Notes: generated from the sequence alone by a model not told the origin. Shown: positions 1-7,788, counted from the first letter of the stretch. The stretch is 64,000 bases of DNA from Chryseobacterium defluvii (GCF_003634775.1 NZ_RBXB01000002.1:806001-870000); one strand, 5' to 3'. Numbers and translations: made by a program.

Positions 1-131
<131 letters not shown>

Positions 132-132
132 T

Positions 133-150
133 TAAATTTGCACAAAATTA
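133..150. promoter_or_regulatory. Back-to-back divergent -7 promoter elements
   Basis: TAAATTTG at 133-140 faces right toward the acyl-CoA reductase. CAAAATTA at 143-150, read on the minus strand as TAATTTTG, faces left toward the ferredoxin. Both match the Bacteroidota -7 consensus TAnnTTTG exactly. They are separated by two bases, so only one RNA polymerase could occupy the site at a time. I see no clear TTG -33 element for either. Confidence 0.55.
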
Positions 151-178
151 CAAAATATTCCCCAATTTTAAAGTAATT

Positions 179-1213
179 ATGAGTATTGAAAATCGAGTTT
201 TAGGACTTTCTGAGCTAAGTGGATATATTAAAGCGTTTTTAATAAAAAATTCTGAAGATTATAATGAAGGTGATCTTGAATTTGAATTATTATTAAAGAA
301 GTCTGAAATGGAAAATCCGTGGTTCACTATTGAGAATCAGAAATTTGCTTTAAAGCAGTGGGCTGATTTATTGACTGAAGAAAATGTAAAGAATTGGCTT
401 CAAGAGTATTCTGTATCCAAAATTTCAAAAAGGGTAGGCCTGATTCTGGCCGGAAACATTCCTCTGGTGGGATTGCATGATGTGATTTCCGTGGTGTTGA
501 GTAACCATATTCCGGTCATTAAATTATCATCAAAGGACCGGCATATGATTCCTTTTTTACTGAAAAAATGGAATGAATTCTCCGGAAACGAAATTGAATT
601 TGAGTTTGTGGAAAAACTGGAGAATTTCGATGCGGTAATTGCAACAGGAAGCAATAATACGGCAAGATACCTGGAATATTATTTTAAAGACCGTTTGAAT
701 ATTATCCGTAAAAACAGAACTTCTGTAGCGGTTTTAAAGGGTGATGAAACAGAAGAAGAGCTGCAGCTTTTGGCCAAAGATATTTTCCAGTATTTCGGAT
801 TAGGTTGCAGAAATGTGACGAGGGTTTTCATTCCGCAGGATTTTGTGATCGACAGGTTATTTGAAAGCTTCATAGGATTCCAGGATATTATCAATCATAA
901 TAAATATGCCAATAACTATGACTATAACAGAGCCGTTTACCTGTTGAATCAGGAAAAGTTCTGGGATAATAATTTCGTGATGCTGAAAGAGGATGATAAA
1001 TTGTTCAGTCCGCTTTCCGTGATCAATTTCAGCAGATATGATGCGTTGGATGAAGTGAAGGTTTTCATAGCTGAAAATGAAGAAAATATTCAATGTGTAG
1101 TGGCTAGGGAGGAATTGGGATTGGATTCAATTCCGTTTGGTGAAGCGCAATGTCCCGGTTTGGATACCTATGCGGACAATGTGGATACGATGAAATTTTT
1201 GGAGGTGATTTAA
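179..1213 (+). CDS. LuxC-like acyl-CoA reductase
   Basis: 344 residues. It resembles the LuxC family of aldehyde-dehydrogenase-fold enzymes, which reduce acyl-CoA or an acyl-enzyme thioester to an aldehyde with NADPH. Visible family features are the AGNIPLVGLHD segment near residues 91-101 and the candidate catalytic cysteine Cys210 in FGLGCRNVTR. It is shorter than Vibrio LuxC (about 480 residues), as in the compact Bacteroidota versions. No luciferase or LuxD/LuxE gene is nearby, so bioluminescence is not implied. The divergent ferredoxin is its only close neighbour upstream, and the substrate is unknown. The ATG at 179 lies 38 bases after a perfect -7 element. Confidence 0.82.
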   Translation: MSIENRVLGLSELSGYIKAFLIKNSEDYNEGDLEFELLLKKSEMENPWFTIENQKFALKQWADLLTEENVKNWLQEYSVSKISKRVGLILAGNIPLVGLHDVISVVLSNHIPVIKLSSKDRHMIPFLLKKWNEFSGNEIEFEFVEKLENFDAVIATGSNNTARYLEYYFKDRLNIIRKNRTSVAVLKGDETEEELQLLAKDIFQYFGLGCRNVTRVFIPQDFVIDRLFESFIGFQDIINHNKYANNYDYNRAVYLLNQEKFWDNNFVMLKEDDKLFSPLSVINFSRYDALDEVKVFIAENEENIQCVVAREELGLDSIPFGEAQCPGLDTYADNVDTMKFLEVI

Positions 1214-1247
1214 TTAATTTAATATATTTAAAAATAAAAAAATAACT

Positions 1248-1937
1248 ATGATGACAGATGTTTTAGTCGCCCATTCTTCAGATGTTGAGAAGGCGGATTT
1301 TTACAAAAAAACGTATTGGCATGTTGCATTGGCAATTCTTGCATTCATTGGTGTGGAAACGGTTTTGATCAATGTGGTTCCGGTGGAAATTATTAGTTTA
1401 ATGTTCGCTCAAAAATATACCTGGCTGCTTATTATTGGTGTGTTTTGGTTAGCATCCATCCTGGCTAATAAATGGTCTTTATCTCAAAGTAGATCAACAC
1501 AGTATTTAGGATTAGGATTTTATATTCTGCTTGAAGCTGTGATCTTCCTGCCGTTGCTTTATATTGCTGTCGGATATTCAGGAGGGGGAACTATGATTTT
1601 TCAGGCAGCGATGCTTACTATTGCTATGTTTGCGGGATTATCGGCAGTAGCTTTTACTTCCAAAAAAGATTTTTCTTTTTTAAGAAACATCATTATTATA
1701 GGAGGTTTCCTTTCTATAGGATTGATTGTAGCGGGAGCGATTTTCGGGTTTAACCTTGGTCTTTGGTTTTCGGTAGGAATGGTGATTCTGGCTTCTGCAA
1801 GTATTTTGTATGAAACGAGTAAGCTTAAGGATTCCTATACAACAGGTCAGTATGTGGGAGCTTCTTTACAGCTTTTTGCTTCCATTATGTTGTTGTTCTG
1901 GTATATTCTGAGAATTTTAATGAGCAGAAGAAGCTAG
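1248..1937 (+). CDS. Bax inhibitor-1 / YccA family membrane protein
   Basis: 229 residues with about seven hydrophobic segments from residue 22 onward, beginning with the WHVALAILAFIGVETVLI segment and ending with FASIMLLFWYILRIL. The overall plan, including the glycine-rich SGGGTMIFQAAMLTIAMFAGLSA stretch (around residues 112-134), fits the BI-1/YccA (TMBIM) family of inner-membrane proteins. Bacterial members have been described as pH-sensitive calcium leaks or as FtsH modulators; which applies here is unknown. It begins 34 bases after the acyl-CoA reductase stop in an AT-rich gap with no obvious promoter, so it may be co-transcribed. The start codon is doubled (ATGATG), so translation could begin at 1248 or 1251. 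Confidence 0.85.
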   Translation: MMTDVLVAHSSDVEKADFYKKTYWHVALAILAFIGVETVLINVVPVEIISLMFAQKYTWLLIIGVFWLASILANKWSLSQSRSTQYLGLGFYILLEAVIFLPLLYIAVGYSGGGTMIFQAAMLTIAMFAGLSAVAFTSKKDFSFLRNIIIIGGFLSIGLIVAGAIFGFNLGLWFSVGMVILASASILYETSKLKDSYTTGQYVGASLQLFASIMLLFWYILRILMSRRS

Positions 1938-1944
1938 TTTTAGT

Positions 1945-1994
1945 GATGAATTATGAGTTATGAGTTATAAGTTATAAGTGATGAGTTATGAGTT
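1945..1994. repeat. GAGTTATGAGTTAT-type short tandem repeat
   Basis: About five imperfect copies of a 7-base unit (GAGTTAT, with variants AAGTTAT and GTGATGA) follow the Bax-inhibitor gene. The same words recur at 33527-33554 and, inverted, at 33628-33648. This is therefore a dispersed intergenic repeat family in this genome rather than a local accident. Confidence 0.65.
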
Positions 1995-2029
1995 CTCACG
2001 GAAATTGATAATTCATTTTAATAAATTTA

Positions 2030-2063
2030 AAAAGTCCTGATGTATTTTCATCGGGATTTTTTT
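2030..2063 (+). terminator. Rho-independent terminator after the Bax inhibitor-1 gene
   Basis: Stem CCTGATG / CATCGGG (one T-G pair) with a TATTTT loop, followed by ATTTTTTTATTT. It lies about 95 bases after the stop at 1937 and is correctly oriented for the plus-strand gene. Confidence 0.75.
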
Positions 2064-2296
2064 ATTTAGATATTTGCTTTAGTATTAACTTCTTTATTTT
2101 AACGCAAAGGAATAAAATGAGAGTTACGAATATAAGTCAGCAAAGACGAAATCAATAAATTGATGGTAAAAAGTGGGCTTCATCAGCGACAAAATCGTTA
2201 TTCTTTGCACCTTAACAATAAAATATTTTTAGATAAAATTTTGCGATAAATATGGATAATGCAAAGTTTATTAGGAAGAGAGGGAATTTATAACCC

Positions 2297-2330
2297 AAAA
2301 AATCCTGATGTGTTTCATCGGGATTTTTAT
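2297..2330 (+). terminator. Second, near-identical terminator hairpin
   Basis: AATCCTGATG, loop TGTTT, CATCGGGATT, flanked by A and T tracts. The stem and flanks repeat the hairpin at 2030-2063 with one base fewer in the loop. With A-rich left and T-rich right flanks it could act in both directions for the convergent genes. Confidence 0.7.
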
Positions 2331-2404
2331 TGTAAGAAAGTAATTCTTAGAATTTTTTAATGCTTAAATCTTTCAATCTTTCAATCTTTTAATTGTTTAA
2401 GCAA

Positions 2405-2653
2405 TTACTTATCAATAGATCCTAAAACCTTTTGGGCAAAAGAATTTAAAGCATCTTTTTCACTCATTCCGTTTTGAACATTAGCATGAACTTCTAATGC
2501 TCCGCAGATATTGGTGATTAATTCTCCGGCAACATTCAGGTCTTCTTCACTGGTTCCTCTGAATTCGCAGAAGCTCTCCAGTACTTCAAGGGTTTTTTCA
2601 AGGTTTTCAGGTGTCTGATTTTGATAAAACTGTCTGATGATCGGTAATTTCAT
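2405..2653 (-). CDS. DUF6952 family small protein of the peroxiredoxin/thioredoxin cluster
   Basis: 82 residues, beginning MKLPIIRQFYQNQTPENLEK and ending SFAQKVLGSIDK. The MKLPxI start, the central EDLNVAGELITNICGALEVH segment and the KxVLGSIDK end match what I recall of DUF6952, a family of unknown function in Flavobacteriia. It has no signal peptide or membrane segment and is predicted helical and cytoplasmic. Its start overlaps the stop of the upstream thioredoxin gene (TAATG), which suggests translational coupling and a shared redox role, but no biochemical function can be read from the sequence. Confidence 0.75.
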   Translation of the reverse strand: MKLPIIRQFYQNQTPENLEKTLEVLESFCEFRGTSEEDLNVAGELITNICGALEVHANVQNGMSEKDALNSFAQKVLGSIDK

Positions 2654-2961
2654 TACTTTAATTCATTAAATAAGTTGATTAAACTTTCCGCCTGATTAGA
2701 CTGAACCTGGTTCACCAATTCCCCGTTTTTGAAAATAGCGAAAGTAGGTAAGTTGTCCACTTTAGCCAGTTTTCTGCTTTCAGGTAATTTCTCAGCATCT
2801 ACGTATAAGAACGGAATGTCATCATTTTCAGATGCTAGTTTTTTGAATTTCGGCTTCATAATTCTGCAGTTTCCGCACCATGTTGCTCCATACTGCACCA
2901 CCACTTTCTCATTGTCGCTCACAATATGCTGTAGCGTATCTTCTGTTAATTCAGTGTACAT
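2653..2961 (-). CDS. Thioredoxin-family protein with WCGNC active site
   Basis: 102 residues from the ATG at 2959-2961; an upstream in-frame ATG at 2988 would add nine residues, but MYTELTEDT is the natural domain start. The redox motif WCGNC places Cys29 and Cys32 in a thioredoxin fold, with the cis-proline segment NLPTFAIFKNGE near residue 70. The CGNC dipeptide differs from the CGPC of classical thioredoxin, so its redox potential may differ. It sits between a 2-Cys peroxiredoxin and a DUF6952 protein, which suggests it reduces the peroxiredoxin (inference). No signal peptide is seen. Confidence 0.88.
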   Translation of the reverse strand: MYTELTEDTLQHIVSDNEKVVVQYGATWCGNCRIMKPKFKKLASENDDIPFLYVDAEKLPESRKLAKVDNLPTFAIFKNGELVNQVQSNQAESLINLFNELK

Positions 2962-2983
2962 AAGTTTATTTTTAGAAAAAATA

Positions 2984-3069
2984 AACAATGTAGCAATCTA
3001 ATAATTTACCAATCTAACAATTAAAAAACGAATCTTAAAATTGTTATACTGTTAGATTGCTACATTGTT
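2984..3069. repeat. 18-bp perfect inverted repeat between redox genes
   Basis: AACAATGTAGCAATCTAA at 2984-3001 is matched by its exact reverse complement at 3052-3069, with an AT-rich 50-base interior that itself contains ACCAATCTAACAATT. It lies between the peroxiredoxin stop and the thioredoxin start. Related words (ACATTGTTA, TTGTTATATTAAT) occur at 40052-40110. It may fold in RNA as a long hairpin that ends or attenuates transcription. Confidence 0.75.
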
Positions 3070-3082
3070 ATATTAATTTTAA

Positions 3083-3715
3083 TTAGTTTTTAGCTAAATA
3101 TTCTGCTGTAGAATTTCTGTCAGCTTTCATTGCTTCTTTTCCTTCTTCCCAGTTTGCAGGGCAAACTTCTCCGTGCTTCTGAACGTGAGTATAAGCATCA
3201 ATTAGTCTTAAATACTCTTTTACGTTTCTTCCAAGAGGCATATCGTTTACTGATTCGTGGAAAATTTTTCCTGTTTCGTCGATTAGGTAGGTAGCTCTGT
3301 ATGTTACGTTAGAACCTGTGAAAGTTTCTTCTCCATCCTCATTGTATTCGAAATCCTGGTCAACAATTCCTAGGATGTTTGCCAATTGTCTGTGAGTATC
3401 AGCTAAAAGCGGGTAAGTTACTCCTTCGATACCTCCGTTTTCTTTTGCCGTGTTTAACCATGCGAAGTGAACTTCATTAGTATCACAAGAAGCTCCGATT
3501 ACTTTGGTGTTTCTTTTTTCGAATTCACCTAAAGCATCCTGGAAAGCGTGAAGCTCAGTCGGGCAAACAAAAGTGAAATCTTTTGGATACCAGAATAAAA
3601 GAACTTTTTGCTGGTTTGCTGTAGACTCTTCAAAGATGTTGATTCTAAGATCATCACCCATTTCAGACATTGCATCAATGGTTACATTCGGGAATTTTTT
3701 TCCTACTAAAGACAT
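3083..3715 (-). CDS. Typical 2-Cys peroxiredoxin (AhpC/Prx1 type)
   Basis: 210 residues from the ATG at 3713-3715. The frame stays open upstream to 3820, but a strong promoter lies inside that extension and the family begins at MSLVGKKFPN. The peroxidatic cysteine Cys51 is in FTFVCPTE and the resolving cysteine Cys185 in GEVCPANW, as in AhpC/Prx1 enzymes that reduce hydrogen peroxide and alkyl hydroperoxides in the cytoplasm. The C-terminus ends STAEYLAKN. With the downstream thioredoxin it forms a plausible peroxide-detoxifying unit. No AhpF gene is adjacent, so the thioredoxin or another donor would recycle it. Confidence 0.95.
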   Translation of the reverse strand: MSLVGKKFPNVTIDAMSEMGDDLRINIFEESTANQQKVLLFWYPKDFTFVCPTELHAFQDALGEFEKRNTKVIGASCDTNEVHFAWLNTAKENGGIEGVTYPLLADTHRQLANILGIVDQDFEYNEDGEETFTGSNVTYRATYLIDETGKIFHESVNDMPLGRNVKEYLRLIDAYTHVQKHGEVCPANWEEGKEAMKADRNSTAEYLAKN

Positions 3716-3751
3716 AATTTTCTTGTTTTTATATTTTAAATTTTTCTGGTG

Positions 3752-3783
3752 CAAATATAAAAATATTTCATCTATCGAACAAA
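3752..3783 (-). promoter_or_regulatory. Promoter of the peroxiredoxin gene
   Basis: On the minus strand, TTTG (3780-3783) is followed after 20 bases by TATATTTG (3752-3759), a full match to the Bacteroidota TTTG / TAnnTTTG promoter. Transcription would begin near 3745, inside the upstream frame extension, which fixes the translation start at 3715. Confidence 0.75.
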
Positions 3784-3833
3784 TTGATTTCGATAAATAA
3801 AATCTATAATTGTTTTTCATAGCAGCATAAAGA

Positions 3834-3858
3834 AAAAAGCCCTGATTCAGGGCTTTTT
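3834..3858. terminator. Bidirectional-looking terminator between aminotransferase and peroxiredoxin
   Basis: AAAAAGCCCTGA / TCAGGGCTTTTT is a near-perfect stem with A and T tracts on both sides. It ends the minus-strand aminotransferase transcript before the peroxiredoxin promoter. Confidence 0.8.
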
Positions 3859-3898
3859 GTTATTTCTAATAACCTAATAAGGATATTTATTCATTATT

Positions 3899-5092
3899 TT
3901 AATTATACTTTTCCAGCAGCTCTTTGATTCTTCTCATGGCTTCCTTTAGATCCTCTTCTGAAGTGGCATACGAGAATCTGATGCATTCCGGACTTCCGAA
4001 AGAAACCCCGCCTACAGATCCTACATGAGCCCGATCCAGTAAAAACATTGCAAAATCATCAGAGTTTTTAATTTCAGTGCCGTCTAATGTTTTTCCGATA
4101 TAATGGGAAACATCCGGAAAAAAGTAAAATGCCGCTTTTGGAAGCAATACTTTAAATCCTGGAATCTCCTTGATAAGATCATACATAAGATCTCTTCTTT
4201 TCTTAAAGGCATCGATCATGTATTTATATTCCGAAGGGTCTGTCTTCAAGGCTGTAATAGAAGCTCTCTGTGCCATGGTATTGGCTCCGCTGGTCATTTG
4301 TCCCTGCACCTTTTCACAGGCTTTTGCCAGCCATTCAGGGCATGCGGAATACCCGATTCTCCAACCGGTCATGGCAAACGCTTTAGACATCCCATTGATG
4401 ACCGCCGTTTGCTCATATACTTCAGGGAATTGAGCAATGGAGGTGGTTTTAGTTTCATAATTGATGAATTCATAGATTTCATCTGAAATAATAGTCACAT
4501 GCGGATATTTAGCCACCACTCTCGCTATTGATTTCAATTCGTCATACGTATAATACCCTCCGGAAGGGTTACATGGAGAGCTGAAAAGAATAGCTTTGGT
4601 TTTATCTGTGATGGCTTGTTCCAGCTGCTCTGCCGTAACTTTAAAATCAGTGACATAAGAAGTCGGAAGCATAATGGATGTTCCGCCCATCATTTTTACC
4701 ATTTCGTCGTAGCTTACCCAATAAGGAGCCGGGAGCAAAACTTCATCCCCATCATTAATGATAGCTGCGAGAACGTTTAAAATAGCCTGTTTGGCACCAT
4801 TGGACACACAGATCTGAGTAGGTTTATATTCAAGATGGTTATCTCTTTTCAATTTATAAGCAATTGCTTCGCGAAGCTCTAAAAATCCCGGAACAGGCGA
4901 ATAGTGACTGTAATTTTGATTAATGGCATCAAAAGCCGCTTGTTTTATATTATCCGGAACATCGAAATCCGGCTCGCCGAGAGTTAAGCTGATAACGTCT
5001 ATTCCATTGGCTTTCATTTCTCTAGCCCTGTTAGACATTACAAAAGTTTGCGAATAACCTAGTCTTTTTACTCTATCTGAAAGTTTGTCCAT
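3899..5092 (-). CDS. PLP-dependent class I/II aminotransferase, aspartate aminotransferase-like
   Basis: 397 residues, the usual length for bacterial type I-gamma aspartate aminotransferases. Visible family landmarks are the VSNGAKQA cofactor-phosphate segment (about 97-104), PAPYWVSY (121-128), SPCNPSGG (172-179), the SDEIYE motif (203-208) and the PLP lysine Lys237 in GMSKAFAMTGWRIGY. It would transfer an amino group between aspartate (or another amino acid) and 2-oxoglutarate in the cytoplasm. Substrate choice cannot be fixed from sequence. It is monocistronic: it has its own promoter at 5112-5143 and a terminator at 3834-3858. Confidence 0.92.
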   Translation of the reverse strand: MDKLSDRVKRLGYSQTFVMSNRAREMKANGIDVISLTLGEPDFDVPDNIKQAAFDAINQNYSHYSPVPGFLELREAIAYKLKRDNHLEYKPTQICVSNGAKQAILNVLAAIINDGDEVLLPAPYWVSYDEMVKMMGGTSIMLPTSYVTDFKVTAEQLEQAITDKTKAILFSSPCNPSGGYYTYDELKSIARVVAKYPHVTIISDEIYEFINYETKTTSIAQFPEVYEQTAVINGMSKAFAMTGWRIGYSACPEWLAKACEKVQGQMTSGANTMAQRASITALKTDPSEYKYMIDAFKKRRDLMYDLIKEIPGFKVLLPKAAFYFFPDVSHYIGKTLDGTEIKNSDDFAMFLLDRAHVGSVGGVSFGSPECIRFSYATSEEDLKEAMRRIKELLEKYN

Positions 5093-5111
5093 GTATTTTT
5101 TTGAATTTTAA

Positions 5112-5143
5112 CAAATATAGATAAAAACTTAATCTGAATACAA
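5112..5143 (-). promoter_or_regulatory. Promoter of the aminotransferase gene
   Basis: On the minus strand, TTG (5141-5143), a 21-base spacer and TATATTTG (5112-5119) make a complete Bacteroidota promoter 20 bases ahead of the ATG at 5092. Confidence 0.75.
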
Positions 5144-5221
5144 TGGTAACCGGAAAAAATACACTTCTCAACGCACATAATTTCGTATATTTAAAACCCT
5201 TAGTTTTAAAATGGATCGTCT

Positions 5222-6556
5222 ATGAAATATCTTCTTTTTTTATGCCTTACTCCTTGCGTGGTGTTTTCACAAATACGTTCGAAAGATGATGAAATAAAGA
5301 AATACGTTTCTGAAGTTAATTCAGATTCTCTACAGTCTTATATTAAGAAACTTGTGAGTTTTAATACAAGGCATACTTTAAGTGCTACGGATGATCAGAA
5401 TAAGGGGATAGGAGCGGCAAGAAACTGGGTGTTGGGAAAATTTAAAGACTATGCCAAAAACTCGGGAGGAAGAATGGAAGTGTATCTGCAGCAGCAAGAT
5501 ATACAGCCGGACGGGAAACGTGTAGATCAGGTCTTTAATCTGGGGAATCCTATTGCTTTTCTAAAAGGTACAGATTCTAATGATAAAAGAATTTTCATGA
5601 TTTCCGGACATCTTGATTCCCGTGTTACTGATGTGATGAACAGAACTTCTTTTGCACCGGGAGCGAATGATGATGGGAGCGGAGTGAGCGCAGTGATAGA
5701 AGCTGCAAGAGTTTTAAGCAAATCCTCATTTCCGGCATCTGTTATTTTCGTAGCGTTTTCCGGGGAAGAACAATCGCTGTTGGGATCTAAAATGTTGGCG
5801 GAAAAAGCTAAAAAAGAAAACTGGCAAATAGAAGCTGTTCTGAATAACGATATGATCGGTAATACCAAATCCGGGGAAACCAATGAAACCAATGACCGTG
5901 TGCTTCGGGTTTTCAGTGAGGGATTGCCTTATATGGAATTGGACAAGAAAGCTATGAGTATAAGAAACCTAGGGCTTGAAAATGACGGGGATTCAAGACA
6001 ATTGGCCCGGTATATTGAAGAAGTGGCGGAAAAATATGTAAAGATTGATATAAAACTGATATATAGAAATGATAGGTTTCTTCGTGGCGGAGATCATTCG
6101 AGCTTTGTGAATCAGGGGTTTCCAGCGGTGAGACTTACCGAATATTATGAAAATTATGATCAGCAGCATCAGGATGTACGGATAGAAAACGGAAAACAGT
6201 ACGGTGATCTTCCGGAGTTTGTAGACTATAATTACCTGAAAAAAAATGTGGCAGCCAATATTGCTGTACTTGCCAGTCTTGCCAAATCTCCTTCAAAGCC
6301 TGAAAAAGTGGAAATAGAAGTGAAGGAGCTTACTAATTCAACAACATTACATTGGGAAAAACCAAAAGCAGGAAAGCTTGCGGGCTATTATGTATTAGTA
6401 AGAGAAACCGAGAGCCCAATATGGCAAAAAAGAATCTTTACAAAAGACCTTTCCCTGAAGATTCCGCTTTCGAAAGACAATTATATTTTTGCGGTACAGA
6501 GTGTGAATGAGACCGGAAATTTAAGTATACCTGTAATTCCGGCTATCGCACGATAA
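5222..6556 (+). CDS. Secreted M28-family metallopeptidase with C-terminal fibronectin-III-like domain
   Basis: 444 residues with a signal peptide ending near VVFSQ (residue 17). The catalytic domain shows the M28 zinc and catalytic residues in order: His130 in MISGHLDS, Asp150/151 in GANDDGSG, Glu182/183 in FSGEEQSLLGS, Asp210 in LNNDMIGN and His292 in GGDHSSFVNQGFPAVR. Residues from about 355 to 444 look like a fibronectin type III module (SLHW-like TTLHWEKP, then YYVLVRETESP). The family are di-zinc aminopeptidases or carboxypeptidases that release amino acids from peptides. It lacks a T9SS sorting domain, so the periplasm is the likely site. It stands alone between its neighbours. Confidence 0.9.
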   Translation: MKYLLFLCLTPCVVFSQIRSKDDEIKKYVSEVNSDSLQSYIKKLVSFNTRHTLSATDDQNKGIGAARNWVLGKFKDYAKNSGGRMEVYLQQQDIQPDGKRVDQVFNLGNPIAFLKGTDSNDKRIFMISGHLDSRVTDVMNRTSFAPGANDDGSGVSAVIEAARVLSKSSFPASVIFVAFSGEEQSLLGSKMLAEKAKKENWQIEAVLNNDMIGNTKSGETNETNDRVLRVFSEGLPYMELDKKAMSIRNLGLENDGDSRQLARYIEEVAEKYVKIDIKLIYRNDRFLRGGDHSSFVNQGFPAVRLTEYYENYDQQHQDVRIENGKQYGDLPEFVDYNYLKKNVAANIAVLASLAKSPSKPEKVEIEVKELTNSTTLHWEKPKAGKLAGYYVLVRETESPIWQKRIFTKDLSLKIPLSKDNYIFAVQSVNETGNLSIPVIPAIAR

Positions 6557-6652
6557 TCATGAAAGAAATGTTTTTGTCGGAGCTTTAAAGCTTTGTCTTT
6601 TTATGGTTTAATTTTTTGGTGAGTTTACAAGGGTTTAATGTGAAATAAAACT

Positions 6653-6660
6653 TATTTTTG
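6653..6660 (+). promoter_or_regulatory. -7 element of rsmG
   Basis: TATTTTTG matches TAnnTTTG exactly and ends 18 bases before the ATG at 6679. It covers the alternative upstream ATG at 6658, which argues against that start. No TTG is seen at the ideal -33 distance. Confidence 0.5.
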
Positions 6661-6678
6661 TGGTTTATAATATTTCAC

Positions 6679-7314
6679 ATGTCTACATCGTTACTATTAA
6701 AATACTTTCCGGATCTTACAGAAAATCAGATAGAACAGTTTGCAAAGCTGGAAGAGCTTTACCATGAATGGAATGAAAAAATCAATGTGATTTCCAGAAA
6801 AGATATGGAATCTCTGTATGAAAAGCATATTCTGCACTCGTTGGGAATTGCTAAAGTAATGGAATTTGCTCCGGGAACTAAAGTGTTGGATATAGGAACC
6901 GGAGGCGGTTTTCCTGGAATTCCTTTGGCGATTCTATTTCCTGAATCAGAATTTACCTTAATAGATTCTATCGGAAAAAAGATCAGCGTAGTCAATGCGG
7001 TAGCAGAAGGAGCAGGAGTGAAAAATGTAACGGCTATTCACGGAAGAGCGGAAAAATTAAAAGAAAAATTTCATTTTGTGGTAAGCCGGGCGGTTACCCA
7101 AATGCCGGAATTTCTGAGATGGCTGAAAGGAAAATTTGAAAAAGAGCAATTTAATCCCAAACACAACGGAGTTTTATATTTAAAAGGCGGAGACCTTGCT
7201 GAAGAGCTTGCCGGAATTAAATGTGAGATTTTCAGTCTTAAAAACTATTTTGATGAAGAATTTTTTGAAACAAAAAAAGTAGTTTACCTGTCAAAGGGTA
7301 ATTTTAATTCTTAA
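6679..7314 (+). CDS. rsmG: 16S rRNA (guanine527-N7)-methyltransferase RsmG
   Basis: 211 residues from the ATG at 6679. It carries the GidB/RsmG signature: the helical NEKINVISRKD segment (32-42), HILHSL (50-55) and the SAM-binding loop VLDIGTGGGFPGIPLA (69-84), followed by the VVSRAVTQMPE motif. RsmG methylates G527 of 16S rRNA in the small ribosomal subunit; loss in other bacteria gives low-level streptomycin resistance. Length is typical. It is probably transcribed alone from the -7 element at 6653-6660, with a small lipoprotein gene 62 bases downstream. Confidence 0.94.
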   Translation: MSTSLLLKYFPDLTENQIEQFAKLEELYHEWNEKINVISRKDMESLYEKHILHSLGIAKVMEFAPGTKVLDIGTGGGFPGIPLAILFPESEFTLIDSIGKKISVVNAVAEGAGVKNVTAIHGRAEKLKEKFHFVVSRAVTQMPEFLRWLKGKFEKEQFNPKHNGVLYLKGGDLAEELAGIKCEIFSLKNYFDEEFFETKKVVYLSKGNFNS

Positions 7315-7376
7315 TTTAACATAATTAAGGAATAATTTTTGCTAAATATTCATTAATGATCAAAATTTATGTAGTC

Positions 7377-7784
7377 ATGAAAAAGTTTCTCAATATTGGG
7401 GCTTCTGCAATGGTTGTAGGGTTGTTTTTTACTTCTTGTAACGATAATGAGGACTATCGGACCATTGAGTCAATAGATAAGGTAAAAATAGACAGTGTGA
7501 AGATTGTGAACGATACGATGGATGTTTTTACGGTACAGAGTATCAAAACATATTCTACCTATTCATCTCAATGTGAGGGTTTTTATGCCTATGATTATAT
7601 TCACAACAATAATCTGACAAGGACGGTTACTGCCTATAAATATATTACCAATGGCCCTTGTGCACAGGGAATGTTTTCCGGGGCAAGCCAGATCAATTTC
7701 AGTCCGCAGCAGGTAGGAACATACACGTTAAAATTCTGGAGCGGCGACAATACATGGATTACCAAAACGATAGTAGTAGAATAA
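7377..7784 (+). CDS. Small lipoprotein of unknown function
   Basis: 135 residues from the ATG at 7377 (an in-frame ATG at 7356 gives a poorer signal peptide). The start MKKFLNIGASAMVVGLFFTSC is a lipoprotein signal with the lipobox cysteine at residue 21, followed by the acid-rich NDNEDYR that in Flavobacteria tends to mark surface or outer-membrane lipoproteins. The rest (TVQSIKTYSTYSSQCEGFYAY, NGPCAQGMF) has two cysteines that may form a disulfide, and a beta-rich pattern ending TYTLKFWSGDNTW. I do not recognise the family. It ends four bases before a DUF922-like gene, so the two are probably co-expressed. Confidence 0.75.
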   Translation: MKKFLNIGASAMVVGLFFTSCNDNEDYRTIESIDKVKIDSVKIVNDTMDVFTVQSIKTYSTYSSQCEGFYAYDYIHNNNLTRTVTAYKYITNGPCAQGMFSGASQINFSPQQVGTYTLKFWSGDNTWITKTIVVE

Positions 7785-7788
7785 AATA

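Larger units (their letters stand above)
1938..2404. other. 467-bp gene-free spacer with repeats and two similar terminators
   Basis: No convincing coding region. From left to right it holds a run of GAGTTATGAGTTAT-type words (1945-1994), a terminator hairpin (2030-2063), a degenerate inverted repeat whose ends are GCAAAG...AATAA near 2104-2115 and TTATTCTTTGC at 2198-2208, a second terminator hairpin nearly identical to the first (2297-2330), and a pyrimidine-rich CTTTCAATCTTTCAAT stretch near 2369-2390. The flanking genes converge on it. The layout looks like a spacer built up by repeat insertion or duplication. Confidence 0.7.

Noticed and set aside
179-1213. Bioluminescence (lux) operon
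   Set aside because: Only a LuxC-like reductase is present. No LuxA/B, D or E genes accompany it, and the ferredoxin neighbour fits the ordinary Bacteroidota context.
3716-3820. N-terminal extension of the peroxiredoxin
   Set aside because: A full promoter lies within it, and family members start at the MSLVGKKFP position.
5527-5892. 121-residue minus-strand open frame in the M28 peptidase gene
   Set aside because: Opposite strand of a well-supported peptidase containing all catalytic residues; no motif, no promoter.
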